A DNA stretch of 64,000 bases, from contig NZ_CP041743.1 in NCBI RefSeq assembly GCF_007556815.1, positions 868,001 to 932,000 of the forward strand, given 5' to 3'. Below the pieces are notes generated by a model. The model did no database searches and was not told where the DNA came from. It saw nothing but the letters and a program-made list of their open reading frames with translations. The position numbers were made by a program, and so were the translations under genes. Positions 34,132-42,596 of the stretch are shown here, piece after piece (positions within the stretch are counted from its first letter, which is position 1; every line of letters starts with the position of its first letter). This stretch comes from Paraburkholderia megapolitana. Lineage in GTDB: Bacteria; Pseudomonadota; Gammaproteobacteria; Burkholderiales; Burkholderiaceae.

Positions 34132-35823
34132 ATGTCGAACAAGAAGACTACCGATACCCCGTCAGCCGAGCCCACCGCCACCGTTTCGCGCCGCGGCTTC
34201 CTCAAGCTCGCGGGCGCATCGGGATTCGCCACGGCCACCGGCAGCCTGGCATCGGCGGCCCGTGCGACCACGGCCACGCCCGACGGCACACCGGAACAGA
34301 TCCATCTGACGTGGGGCAACAATCCGGCGACGGAAGTCGTGATCTCGTGGGCATCGCTCGCGCCGGCCACCAACCCGCGCGTGCATTTCTCTTGTGGCGG
34401 CGAACGGAAAATCACCGTGCACGGCGTACAACGCACCTATACCGATGGGCTCAACGGCGCGGTCGTGTTCACTTACCATGCGCGCCTGCACGGCCTGCAC
34501 CACTCGACCGACTACGAATACGAAGTCACCGCCGACAACGACAGCAACGCCGGCCAGCCGTTTACCGCGAGCTTCCGCACTGCGCCGCATGGCCGCGCAC
34601 CGTTTCGCTGGACCAGCTATGGCGATCTCGCCACACCGAACACCGGCTGGGTCCTGTCGTCGCCGCAAAGCCGCTTTGCCGTGCAGGCCGTCGAGCGCTT
34701 TCAGCCGCTGTTCCACCTGCTGAACGGCGACCTCTGCTACGCGAACCTGAACCCGACGCATCAGCCCGATGTGTGGCGCGACTTCGGCAACAACAACCAG
34801 ACGTCGTCGGCGAATCGTCCGTGGATGCCTTGCCCGGGCAATCACGAGATCGAGTTCAACAACGGCGAACAGGGTTATGAGTCATATCTGACGCGCTACA
34901 CGCTGCCGGAGAACGGCACGCGCTTTCCGGGCCGCTGGTACAGCTTCCGCGTCAGCTCGGTGCTGTTCATCTCGCTCGATGCCGACGATGTCGTGTACCA
35001 GGACGCTGCCGCATTCGTCGCCGGTCCGAGCCCGCTGGTCCCGGCCGCCAGCACCGGCAATCCGCCGATCGAACCGGGTACGTCGTTCTACGTGCGCGGT
35101 TATAGCAATGGCGAACAGACCCGCTGGCTCGAAAGAACGCTGCGCTGGGCCGAGGAAGATCGCGAGGTCGACTGGATCGTCGTGCAGATGCATCAGGACG
35201 CGCTCAGTTCGTCGAAGACCGGTAACGGCTCGGATAAAGGCATTCGCGAAGCGTGGCTGCCGCTGTTCGATCGCTATGGCGTCGACCTGGTGCTGTGCGG
35301 ACACGATCACGACTATGAGCGCAGCTACCCTGTGCGCGGCTGCAATCACCACGCGGGCACCGACGTCGCAACGGGCCAGGTCGTCGATACGCTGCAACCG
35401 CGTCCGGTCTCGTCCCCGAGCCCGGACAGCACGCGCTTCGACACGACGCACGGCACGATCCACCTGATTCTGGGCGGTGGCGGCACGAGCGCACCGCTCG
35501 ACGTCTACGGCGTGGACGCCGGCGACGGCAAACCGCAAGCGCAGATATTCACGCGCCCGAACCGCCCGGTACCGAACACCGCCAAACCGGGCGTCTTCGT
35601 CCGCCCTGGTGCCGATGCCGTGGAAGACGCAATCTGGTCCGCACAACGCGACACCGGCACCGGTTACGGCATCGCCGTGTTCGATCACGATCCGGGCGAG
35701 CCGGGCGGCAAGACCACGATCACGATGAACTACTACCATGCGCCGGGCGCCGACACGACGCCGACTGCGAACTACGAACTGTTCGAGACGATCGAGCTGT
35801 CGAAGCAACGGCGCGGCTGGTAG
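34132..35823 (+). CDS. Tat-exported purple acid phosphatase-like metallophosphoesterase
   Basis: A 563-residue exported phosphatase. The Tat signal SRRGFLKLAGASGFATATGS is cleaved near residue ~45 (ASAARA). An N-terminal Fn3-like domain (IHLTWGNNPATEVVISW) leads into the metallophosphoesterase core. Visible metal ligands are YGDLATPN, LLNGDLCYANL, CPGNHEIEFN, VQMHQD and GHDHDYER. The dimetal site and domain order match purple acid phosphatases. It would release phosphate from organic esters in the periplasm or outside. Start ATG 34132 follows CAAGGACGAG; upstream in-frame codons lack a signal. It ends at a strong hairpin. Confidence 0.93.
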   Translation: MSNKKTTDTPSAEPTATVSRRGFLKLAGASGFATATGSLASAARATTATPDGTPEQIHLTWGNNPATEVVISWASLAPATNPRVHFSCGGERKITVHGVQRTYTDGLNGAVVFTYHARLHGLHHSTDYEYEVTADNDSNAGQPFTASFRTAPHGRAPFRWTSYGDLATPNTGWVLSSPQSRFAVQAVERFQPLFHLLNGDLCYANLNPTHQPDVWRDFGNNNQTSSANRPWMPCPGNHEIEFNNGEQGYESYLTRYTLPENGTRFPGRWYSFRVSSVLFISLDADDVVYQDAAAFVAGPSPLVPAASTGNPPIEPGTSFYVRGYSNGEQTRWLERTLRWAEEDREVDWIVVQMHQDALSSSKTGNGSDKGIREAWLPLFDRYGVDLVLCGHDHDYERSYPVRGCNHHAGTDVATGQVVDTLQPRPVSSPSPDSTRFDTTHGTIHLILGGGGTSAPLDVYGVDAGDGKPQAQIFTRPNRPVPNTAKPGVFVRPGADAVEDAIWSAQRDTGTGYGIAVFDHDPGEPGGKTTITMNYYHAPGADTTPTANYELFETIELSKQRRGW

Positions 35824-35866
35824 GTCGCGCTGTTCGGCGCTCAGCCGTTTCCTTTCCGGTAACACC

Positions 35867-35899
35867 CGCGGGGTTCGAGCTCAACACTCGAACCCCGCG
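35867..35899 (+). terminator. Terminator hairpin after purple acid phosphatase gene
   Basis: A perfect 13-bp inverted repeat, CGCGGGGTTCGAG (35867-35879) and CTCGAACCCCGCG (35887-35899), with a 7-nt loop, about 45 bp after the stop codon. Confidence 0.65.
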
Positions 35900-36028
35900 T
35901 CGCATCGTGGTCGAGCGTAACGAGGTTGTAGAATCAAACCCGCCGTCGATATCGCTCTCCCCGATCTCCACGTCGCGCGGCAAACACCCAGTCATTCGAC
36001 GCCACCTCGAAGCCAAGGAAACCTCACG

Positions 36029-37258
36029 ATGTTCCGGGCAAAACTCACACGACTCTTCATGCTGGCTACAATGGCGGCATTTGTCACCCCGGCGGTATTC
36101 GCCGAGGCATCGTCCGTCCCGGGCGACGGCGGTGTCCCCGCGTTCTACAACTGGACCGACAAGGTGCCGGCAGCGCCAGGACAGATGCTGCGCAGCGAGC
36201 CGCTAACAGCCGAGCAGAGTCTTGCCGAAGCCGGGCAGGACATCCGCATCCTTTACACATCGACTGACGGTATCGACAATCGCACGCCGATCGTCGTATC
36301 CGGCGCACTGTTTCTGCCGAAGGGCACGGCGCCGTCGGGCGGCTGGCCATTGATGGCATGGGCGCACGGCACGGTCGGCAGCGCCGACGTATGTGCGCCG
36401 TCGTTCACGAAGCGCAGCGCACGCGATACCCGCTATCTGAACCACTGGCTCGCACAGGGCTACGCGATCGTCGCAACCGACTACCAGGGCCTTGGCACAC
36501 CGGGGCTGCATCCGTATGGGTTGACCCGTCCGCTCGCATACGGCGTGCTCGACAGCATCCGGGCAGTGACGCATGGCAGCTTCGATCTGTCGAAGCGCGT
36601 CGTGGTGTTCGGGCAATCGCAAGGCGGTCGCGCGGCATTCGCGACGGCCGTCTATGCGAAGGACTATGCGCCCGAACTGGAGATTGTCGGTGTGGTCTCG
36701 ACGGGTACGCCGTACGCGGCCGTTCACGAGCGCGCCGACGATGCGGCGGTGGCCAACGCGCACAAATCGGTGGTGCCGACCTTCGCGTACGACATGCTGC
36801 GATTGAGCACCGCTGCGCTGCGCGATCCTTCATTCGTCCCCGCCGATTATCTGAACGACCGCGCAATGCCAGCATTCGAAACCAGTCAGCGCGATTGCCT
36901 GCATGCCATCGAACAGAAGATCGTCGCGGACGGACTCACGTTCGATACCAGCTTCAAGCGTTCGCCGAAATCGGCTCTCGCTGCGATCAGCCGTGAAGCC
37001 GCCTATCCGTCGTTGCAATCGGATATCCCGATCTTCGTCGGAACGGGCGGCAAGGATCTCGATGTGTTCGTGCCGGGACAGGTTGCGCTCGTCGCTGGAG
37101 CATGCAAGGCAGGCGATCGGATCGAGTGGCATTACTATCCGGAGCTCGATCATTCGGGAACGGTGAACGGATCGCTGCCCGATTCGACGCAGTTTGTTGC
37201 GAGGGCATTTGCGGGCGAGCGTATCAGCGGCAATTGCGACGCTCTGCCGAAGCCTTAG
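36029..37258 (+). CDS. Secreted lipase/esterase (secretory lipase family, alpha/beta hydrolase)
   Basis: A 409-residue exported hydrolase. A signal peptide (LTRLFMLATMAAFVTPAVFA) is cleaved near residue 25. WAHGTVG (oxyanion loop), VATDYQGLGTPG, the nucleophile elbow GQSQGGRA, the acid region VGTGGKDLDVFVP and the terminal histidine in ELDHSGTV fit secretory triacylglycerol lipases and related tannase- or feruloyl-esterase-like proteins. Two Cys pairs could form disulfides. AAGGAAAC precedes ATG 36029. Convergent with the second SGNH gene across a 16-bp palindrome. Confidence 0.87.
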   Translation: MFRAKLTRLFMLATMAAFVTPAVFAEASSVPGDGGVPAFYNWTDKVPAAPGQMLRSEPLTAEQSLAEAGQDIRILYTSTDGIDNRTPIVVSGALFLPKGTAPSGGWPLMAWAHGTVGSADVCAPSFTKRSARDTRYLNHWLAQGYAIVATDYQGLGTPGLHPYGLTRPLAYGVLDSIRAVTHGSFDLSKRVVVFGQSQGGRAAFATAVYAKDYAPELEIVGVVSTGTPYAAVHERADDAAVANAHKSVVPTFAYDMLRLSTAALRDPSFVPADYLNDRAMPAFETSQRDCLHAIEQKIVADGLTFDTSFKRSPKSALAAISREAAYPSLQSDIPIFVGTGGKDLDVFVPGQVALVAGACKAGDRIEWHYYPELDHSGTVNGSLPDSTQFVARAFAGERISGNCDALPKP

Positions 37259-37269
37259 CGGTATGCCTG

Positions 37270-37306
37270 AAACGACAAGGCCGGCTTCGCGCCGGCCTTG
37301 TCGTTT
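37270..37306. terminator. Bidirectional intrinsic terminator
   Basis: A perfect 16-bp inverted repeat (AAACGACAAGGCCGGC at 37270-37285, its complement at 37291-37306) with loop TTCGC. A-rich left and T-rich right ends serve both convergent genes. Confidence 0.88.
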
Positions 37307-37315
37307 ATGTCGACC

Positions 37316-38560
37316 TCATTTCCCGCTCAACATCGACAAGCCGATCGCCTCACCCATCTTGCGATATCCCGCGTCATTGGGATGCAGGTGGTCACCGAAA
37401 TCGTATTCGGCTGCAATGTGATCGGGACGCGCCGGGTCACGCACTACAGCGTCGAAATCGATCACACCGTCGAACGCCCCGCTTTCCCGGATCCATCGAT
37501 TCACCGCCTGACGCTCGACCTCACCTTCCTTCGTGAAATAGCCGGGGAATATCGTGCCGGCATACGGCGTGAGCGTAGCGCCCAATATCCGGATTCCGTG
37601 CGCATGCGCGCGATCGACCAGTTGATGCATGGCGGCCGTGATGTCATCGGCGGTCACGGCCTGATCCGGAAGACCTGCCGAGCCCGGATGACCGATATCG
37701 TTGATCGATTCCATCAGGATGACCGTTCGAACGCCGGGCACCGACAAGACATCGCGATCAAAACGGGCCAGCGCCGCTGGACCGAACTGCACCTCGGGCA
37801 GATCATGCAGAACACGGTTACCGCTAATGCCCGCATCCACCACGCCGAGCGGAATGTGCGCATCCACGAGACGCTGTGCGAGCACGTCCGGCCAACGGCG
37901 GTTAGCATCGATCGTCGAGCCGTAGCCATCGGTGATGGAATCGCCAAGCGTCACCACCGCGCCGATATTGGGCGCGTCGATCTCGATGCCGCTAATGAAA
38001 AATCGTGCGGTGCTGGTGGTCGCTTGTGGCAAGACAACTGCGGTAGTCGAATCGGCGCCACCTGACATATAGGTGGTGGCCTGGCCAAGGGGATGCGTCG
38101 CAGCAGGGCCGGTATCGCTCGACACATAAATACTGACCGACAGACTGTCCAGCGCCTTCACATCGAGGTTGACTGGATCGCTCAGCGCCGGTGCACCGAC
38201 CGGTATCGTGATGGACGGTCGTCCGCCGAACGTCAGATGAAGGTCGGTGGATGGATCGATCGTTCCCGGCGTCTGCCCTGGTCGCGCAAGATGAGCGGAT
38301 TCAATGACCAGCGGAGCGGTGCCCAACTCATTGCTAAAACGAACTCGCACTGCGCGTCCGCCAATCGATAAACGCACAACCTGGCGTATGGTTTGCCTCG
38401 TGACTTCAGGGCCGTTAGGAAAAGCAGGAGAAGCCCCCCAGCTTCCGACCCAATGGGCCTGGCTGGTCGACGCCGATTGCGCTCCGGCCAGAGTGGCAAA
38501 TCCCAGCAACATCGAAACGACAATTACCGAGGTCGCCTTCAATAACTTGCGCATAGACAT
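37316..38560 (-). CDS. Secreted SGNH/GDSL hydrolase (second paralogue)
   Basis: A 414-residue exported esterase. A cleavable signal (ATSVIVVSMLLGFATLAGAQS) replaces the lipobox of its paralogue at 17903-19186. SGNH blocks: GDSITDGYGS, DAGISGNRV, ESINDIG and GDHLHPNDAGY. The same beta-rich N-terminal half is present (HWVGSWGAS, IRQVVRLSIGG, VRFSNELG). AGGAGGAG lies just upstream of ATG 38560. It is probably transcribed alone. The difference in anchoring suggests one enzyme is released while the other stays on the membrane. Confidence 0.92.
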   Translation of the reverse strand: MSMRKLLKATSVIVVSMLLGFATLAGAQSASTSQAHWVGSWGASPAFPNGPEVTRQTIRQVVRLSIGGRAVRVRFSNELGTAPLVIESAHLARPGQTPGTIDPSTDLHLTFGGRPSITIPVGAPALSDPVNLDVKALDSLSVSIYVSSDTGPAATHPLGQATTYMSGGADSTTAVVLPQATTSTARFFISGIEIDAPNIGAVVTLGDSITDGYGSTIDANRRWPDVLAQRLVDAHIPLGVVDAGISGNRVLHDLPEVQFGPAALARFDRDVLSVPGVRTVILMESINDIGHPGSAGLPDQAVTADDITAAMHQLVDRAHAHGIRILGATLTPYAGTIFPGYFTKEGEVERQAVNRWIRESGAFDGVIDFDAVVRDPARPDHIAAEYDFGDHLHPNDAGYRKMGEAIGLSMLSGK

Positions 38561-38637
38561 TCATCTCCTCCTGGTATCTTTTGCGTAGAAGAGCCCCGCT
38601 TTGCGCCGTGGCAAAGCGAGGCTCCATGTGTCGACTC

Positions 38638-39519
38638 CTAATGATGTCCCGCCCACCGATAACCACTCGGCGTACAACCCGTCACCCGCCGAAACGTGCT
38701 GCTGAAATGCGAATGACTCGAAAAGCCCAGCTCCACGGCGAGCGACGATAAGTCCTGTTCGCCGGACAGCAACCGCGTCTTCGCCAGCTCGATGCGTTGC
38801 GCGAGCATGAACTGATAAGGCGAAACGCCCATCGTCATGCGAAACGCGCGGCAGAAATAATGTGCCGACATGCCGATCTCCGCGGCCATGTCGGTCAGAT
38901 TCGTGGGTTCGCCAATACGGGCTTTCATGAAATCGAGCACACGCTTGAGCTGCCAGTCGGCCATGCGCGCCGGCCGTGCAGTAGCCTCGTTCGTCGCGTC
39001 ATAGCGCGTCAATAGATGGGCCGCGAGATAGGTGCCCGCCGCATCGGTCAGCGCAGGCGCCAGCGGATGTCCGGCGCGCGCTGTGTCGATCAGACCGTGC
39101 ACCGCGTTAGTCAATACCGGGTCGTGCACGGCAAGCGGCATGTGCAGCGAAAACGGACGACCGCCGGTCAGCGTCTCCAGCCAGTCCGGCCGCACGAACA
39201 GCAACGTCAGTCGCATCGCGCGATCCCACGACCACCGCTGCTCGACGTCCGCCGGGCTGATCGAAATCTGTCCACACGAGCGAAATCCGCTGTCGCTGCG
39301 CCGGCCGAGCTTCCTGATCATGCGCGGCGAGGCGGCTTCCTGAATGGCGACGCGCACCCAGCCGATCGGAACGTGGCTCCATCCGCCGGGCTGGCAGTCG
39401 TAGCGCTGCAGATGAATGCCTGCGGACGCAACGGAATCGAGCAAGCGATGCCCGCTGCGCTCAGCCTCCGCGCTGAAGTAGGTCATCTCGTCGAGATCGT
39501 GCGATATGGACTGCTGCAT
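38638..39519 (-). CDS. AraC-family transcriptional regulator
   Basis: A 293-residue regulator. The C-terminal ~100 residues hold the AraC double HTH (TNLTDMAAEIGMSAHYFCRA and LSSLAVELGFSSHSHFSSTF, ending GCTPSGYR). The N-terminal ~180 residues are a divergent sensing domain. Start ATG 39519 has AAGGA 9 nt upstream; the 80 further open codons are Arg-rich and lack a ribosome site. It is divergent from an MFS transporter gene 182 bp away, its probable target. Confidence 0.9.
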   Translation of the reverse strand: MQQSISHDLDEMTYFSAEAERSGHRLLDSVASAGIHLQRYDCQPGGWSHVPIGWVRVAIQEAASPRMIRKLGRRSDSGFRSCGQISISPADVEQRWSWDRAMRLTLLFVRPDWLETLTGGRPFSLHMPLAVHDPVLTNAVHGLIDTARAGHPLAPALTDAAGTYLAAHLLTRYDATNEATARPARMADWQLKRVLDFMKARIGEPTNLTDMAAEIGMSAHYFCRAFRMTMGVSPYQFMLAQRIELAKTRLLSGEQDLSSLAVELGFSSHSHFSSTFRRVTGCTPSGYRWAGHH

Positions 39520-39701
39520 CGCGGTTTTCCTTGGTTGAGTCCCAAAACATGCTACCCGGTGCCGCTTTTCGACAGCGGCACACGCCGGGTCGTCACATGA
39601 TAACGAAACCGCCGATCGGCGTGATTCGACCCGACACATGCCGGGAATTGCGCGCCGGTCACGTTTCGTGCGCCATGCGCCGCCAGTCCATCGCTTTTCA
39701 C

Positions 39702-40922
39702 ATGAATACCGACCCATCGAGCATCTCCATTCAACCCCACGGCCCCGCCGCCATTTCACTCAACTTGCGGACCACGCTGGCCATGGCGATTGCCTGCGGC
39801 ATCGCCATCGCGAACATCTACTACAACCAGCCGATGCTCGGCCTCATGGAGGCCAGTTTTCCGGGCGCCACGGCCATAACTAGCCTTGTCCCTACCGCCA
39901 CCCAGCTCGGCTATGCGCTAGGGCTGATCCTGCTGATACCGCTCGGTGACCGGTTCGAACGTCGGCGCCTGATCTTTCTGCAGCTCGCGGCACTCGGTGC
40001 TGCGCTCGTCGCACTGGCGCTGGCACCGAACGCGTGGGCACTGGTGGCAACGTCCGCACTGGTTGGCGTTCTGTCGACGGTTGCGCAGCAGATCGTTCCG
40101 TTCGCCGCGGAACTCGCCGAACCGCATCGTCGAGGCGCGACCATCGGTACAGTCATGAGCGGTCTGTTGTGCGGCATTCTGTTTGCGCGCACGCTGGCGG
40201 GTTTTGTCGCGGCGCATTACGGCTGGCGCGCCATGTTCGGGTTAGGCCCGTTGCTCGTCTTCGGTGCGCTGTTGTTGCTCGCCACCGTGCTGCCGAAATC
40301 CGCCCCGAAAACCCGCGCACCCTATAGCGAACTGCTGCGCTCGCTCACGGACCTGTGGCGCGAAGAGCCCGAGTTGCGCCGTGCCACCGCGGTGCAAGCG
40401 ATGATGTTCGCTTCGTTCAGTGCGTTCTGGACCCTGCTCACCCTGCACCTCGCGCGCGACTATCAGCTTGGTGCGGAAGTGGCCGGGCTGTTCGGCATCA
40501 TCGGCGCGGGCGGCGTGCTGATTGCACCGATTGCCGGCCGTTTCGCGGATCGCCGTGGCCCCTATGCGGTGATCGGTCTGAGCTGCGTCGTGATGCTCGT
40601 GTCGTGGATCGTCTTTGCGTGCTGGGGGAGCATCGCGGGTTTGATCGCGGGTGTGATTCTGCTGGACTTCGGCCAGCAGAGCGCGCTCGTGTCGAACCAG
40701 CACGTGATCTACGCACTGCGGCCGGAAGCGCGCAACCGTATGAATACGATTTTCATGGGTGGCATGTTTCTCGGTGCAGCGCTGGGTTCGGCGGGTGCCA
40801 CGCTCGCGTGGCAAGTGGCGGGCTGGCCGGCGGTTTGTGCGATCAGTGGCGGGTTCGTGTCTGTCGCACTGCTGGTGCATGCCGCAGGCGCACGCAGGTT
40901 GGCACGGGCACAGCGGGGCTGA
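39702..40922 (+). CDS. MFS transporter, 12-helix DHA1-like
   Basis: A 406-residue inner-membrane exporter. About 12 hydrophobic helices are visible, with the MFS loop motif GDRFERRR between helices 2 and 3 and its counterpart GRFADRRG in the second half. IYYNQPMLGLME near helix 1 is typical of a widespread MFS subgroup next to AraC/LysR/MarR regulators. I start at ATG 39702; there is no clear ribosome site for this or for the in-frame ATG at 39675, so the start is uncertain. The gene abuts the convergent SDR stop (no gap). The substrate is unknown. Confidence 0.88.
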   Translation: MNTDPSSISIQPHGPAAISLNLRTTLAMAIACGIAIANIYYNQPMLGLMEASFPGATAITSLVPTATQLGYALGLILLIPLGDRFERRRLIFLQLAALGAALVALALAPNAWALVATSALVGVLSTVAQQIVPFAAELAEPHRRGATIGTVMSGLLCGILFARTLAGFVAAHYGWRAMFGLGPLLVFGALLLLATVLPKSAPKTRAPYSELLRSLTDLWREEPELRRATAVQAMMFASFSAFWTLLTLHLARDYQLGAEVAGLFGIIGAGGVLIAPIAGRFADRRGPYAVIGLSCVVMLVSWIVFACWGSIAGLIAGVILLDFGQQSALVSNQHVIYALRPEARNRMNTIFMGGMFLGAALGSAGATLAWQVAGWPAVCAISGGFVSVALLVHAAGARRLARAQRG

Positions 40923-41747
40923 TCAAAACATGAACCCGCCGCTGCACACCACCACCTGACCGCTGATGTAGTTCGATTCCGGAATGCAGAACAGATAGAC
41001 CGCCCCAGCGGCTTCCTCGGGTGTGCCGCCGCGCCCCAGGGGAATGCCGCTTTCCATGTTCTTCATCACATCGGGATTCACCCCAACCTTGATTTCCCGA
41101 CCTTCGATCTGGATCGCACCCGTGCCCGCCGCCGCTTCGGTCAGACGCGTACGAATCAAACCAAATGCCACGCTGTTCACGTTGACCTTGAAACGCCCCC
41201 ACTCCTTGGCCATCACACGTGTCATCCCGTTGACCCCTGCCTTGGCCGCGCCATAGCCGAGCTGGCCTGTATTGCCGCCCACACCGGCCAGCGACGAAAT
41301 GTTGACGACCTTGCGGAACACCTCGCGACCTTCGTCCGCTTCTTTTTTCGCGGCCTGACGAATGAAATCGGCGGCTGCGCGAAGGATGCGAAACGGCGCG
41401 GTCATGTGGACGTCGATCATCGCGTACCACTGCTCGTCGGTCATCTTCTGGATCACGCTGTCCCAGGTGTAGCCAGCGTTGTTGACGATGATGTCGACAC
41501 CACCAAAGGTATCGACCGCGCTCCGCACGAAGCGCTCGCCGAAATCCGCATCGGTGACGCTGCCCATGCAGGCGAATGCATCGGAGCCGGCATCGCGAAT
41601 GGCTGCGACCGTCTCCCCGGCGAAAGTCGCATCGAGATCGTTGACCACGACACGTGCGCCATCGGCCGCAAGCTTCAACGCAATCTCGCGCCCAATGCCG
41701 CGACCCGAGCCCGTGACGAGTGCGACTTTCCCTTCCAGTTTCTTCAT
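40923..41747 (-). CDS. Short-chain dehydrogenase/reductase (3-ketoacyl reductase-like)
   Basis: A 274-residue NAD(P)H-dependent oxidoreductase and last gene of the PHA-type operon. TGSGRGIGRE (nucleotide loop), NNAG, a serine in NISSLAG and the active-site YGAAK are present, with a C-terminal GGFMF. A non-typical insertion (KKEADEGREVFRK, ~140) resembles SDRs such as FabG4/HSD17B4-type hydroxyacyl dehydrogenases. ATG 41747 shares one base with the stop codon of the preceding phaZ-like gene (TGATG), so translation is likely coupled. It may interconvert 3-oxo and 3-hydroxyacyl-CoA. Confidence 0.9.
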   Translation of the reverse strand: MKKLEGKVALVTGSGRGIGREIALKLAADGARVVVNDLDATFAGETVAAIRDAGSDAFACMGSVTDADFGERFVRSAVDTFGGVDIIVNNAGYTWDSVIQKMTDEQWYAMIDVHMTAPFRILRAAADFIRQAAKKEADEGREVFRKVVNISSLAGVGGNTGQLGYGAAKAGVNGMTRVMAKEWGRFKVNVNSVAFGLIRTRLTEAAAGTGAIQIEGREIKVGVNPDVMKNMESGIPLGRGGTPEEAAGAVYLFCIPESNYISGQVVVCSGGFMF

Positions 41748-42589
41748 CACGACGCTCCTTGAGGCGAAAGCAGAAATTCCCTGACGATCCGACCGGCTTC
41801 GAGCGCGTCGGAGATCAGGAACAAATGGCCGTCGTCGAACACGTGCAGACGGCTGCGGGGAATCAGGCGATTCAACAGGCGGGCATTCGCGAGCGGGATG
41901 ATCGGATCGTCGTTGCCGGCCAGAATCAAGGTGCGTTGCTGCAACAGCGGCAGCCACGGCAAGCTGGTCCAGCCGGCAATCGCGACCTGCTGCAGCAGAT
42001 AACCGCGCTTGCTGGTCTTGCGGAATTCGTGCAACGAGGTGGCGCTATGACGCGCCTTGCCGCCGTAGATTTCACCGGCTATCGCATCGCGATAAGCGGG
42101 ATCGTTATGCCGGCGCGGCGTGAGCAAGCTGGCCAGCACCGACAACTTGCCGGGCACCATCAACACGCCCTGCGAGGTTGCGGCCAGCACGAGACGGCGG
42201 CAGCGCCGCGGATTCTGCAACGCGAACTGCTGCGCGAGCGCGCCGCCCCATGACACCCCGAGCACGTCGACCGTGCGATACCCGAGCTGCGTCAACAGCT
42301 TGCCCGCCAGCATCGACAGCATCCATAACCGGTAAGGGACCGGTGCTTGTGACGACTCTCCTACACCGGGGACATCGAAGGCAATCACCTCGACGTCGCC
42401 CATCGCGTCGGCAAACGGCAGCAGCAACTCCAGACTCGCGCCGATCCCGTTGAACAGGACCAGTGGCGTATGTGCCCGGTCACCCGGCCACACGGCTACA
42501 CGCACAGTCGTTCCGTAGACGTCGACTTGCTGGGTTTCCATCGCCCTTGCGGACGTGTTGCGAACCAGTCTTGCCGTATGTGTACTCAT
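41747..42589 (-). CDS. phaZ: Poly(3-hydroxyalkanoate) depolymerase, PhaZ-type alpha/beta hydrolase
   Basis: A 280-residue intracellular hydrolase strongly resembling medium-chain-length PHA depolymerases of pseudomonads: PLVLFNGIGASLELLLPF, VIAFDVPGVGESS, nucleophile elbow GVSWGGALAQQFAL (lipase box GVSWG), LVLAATSQGVLMVPGK, GWTSLPWLPLL, LAGNDDPIIPL (acid) and DDGHLFL (histidine). It would hydrolyse stored polyester or soluble oligomers to hydroxy acids. I start at ATG 42589, 7 nt after the PHA synthase stop; the upstream open frame overlaps that gene. It overlaps the next SDR by 1 nt. Assignment by family is strong, but the polymer substrate in this organism is not shown. Confidence 0.88.
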   Translation of the reverse strand: MSTHTARLVRNTSARAMETQQVDVYGTTVRVAVWPGDRAHTPLVLFNGIGASLELLLPFADAMGDVEVIAFDVPGVGESSQAPVPYRLWMLSMLAGKLLTQLGYRTVDVLGVSWGGALAQQFALQNPRRCRRLVLAATSQGVLMVPGKLSVLASLLTPRRHNDPAYRDAIAGEIYGGKARHSATSLHEFRKTSKRGYLLQQVAIAGWTSLPWLPLLQQRTLILAGNDDPIIPLANARLLNRLIPRSRLHVFDDGHLFLISDALEAGRIVREFLLSPQGAS

Positions 42590-42596
42590 GCAGTTT

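Noticed and set aside
35867..35899. GGTTCGAG-containing hairpin resembling a tRNA T-arm
   Set aside because: No acceptor stem, D-arm or anticodon arm can be built around it; it fits a terminator after the phosphatase gene.
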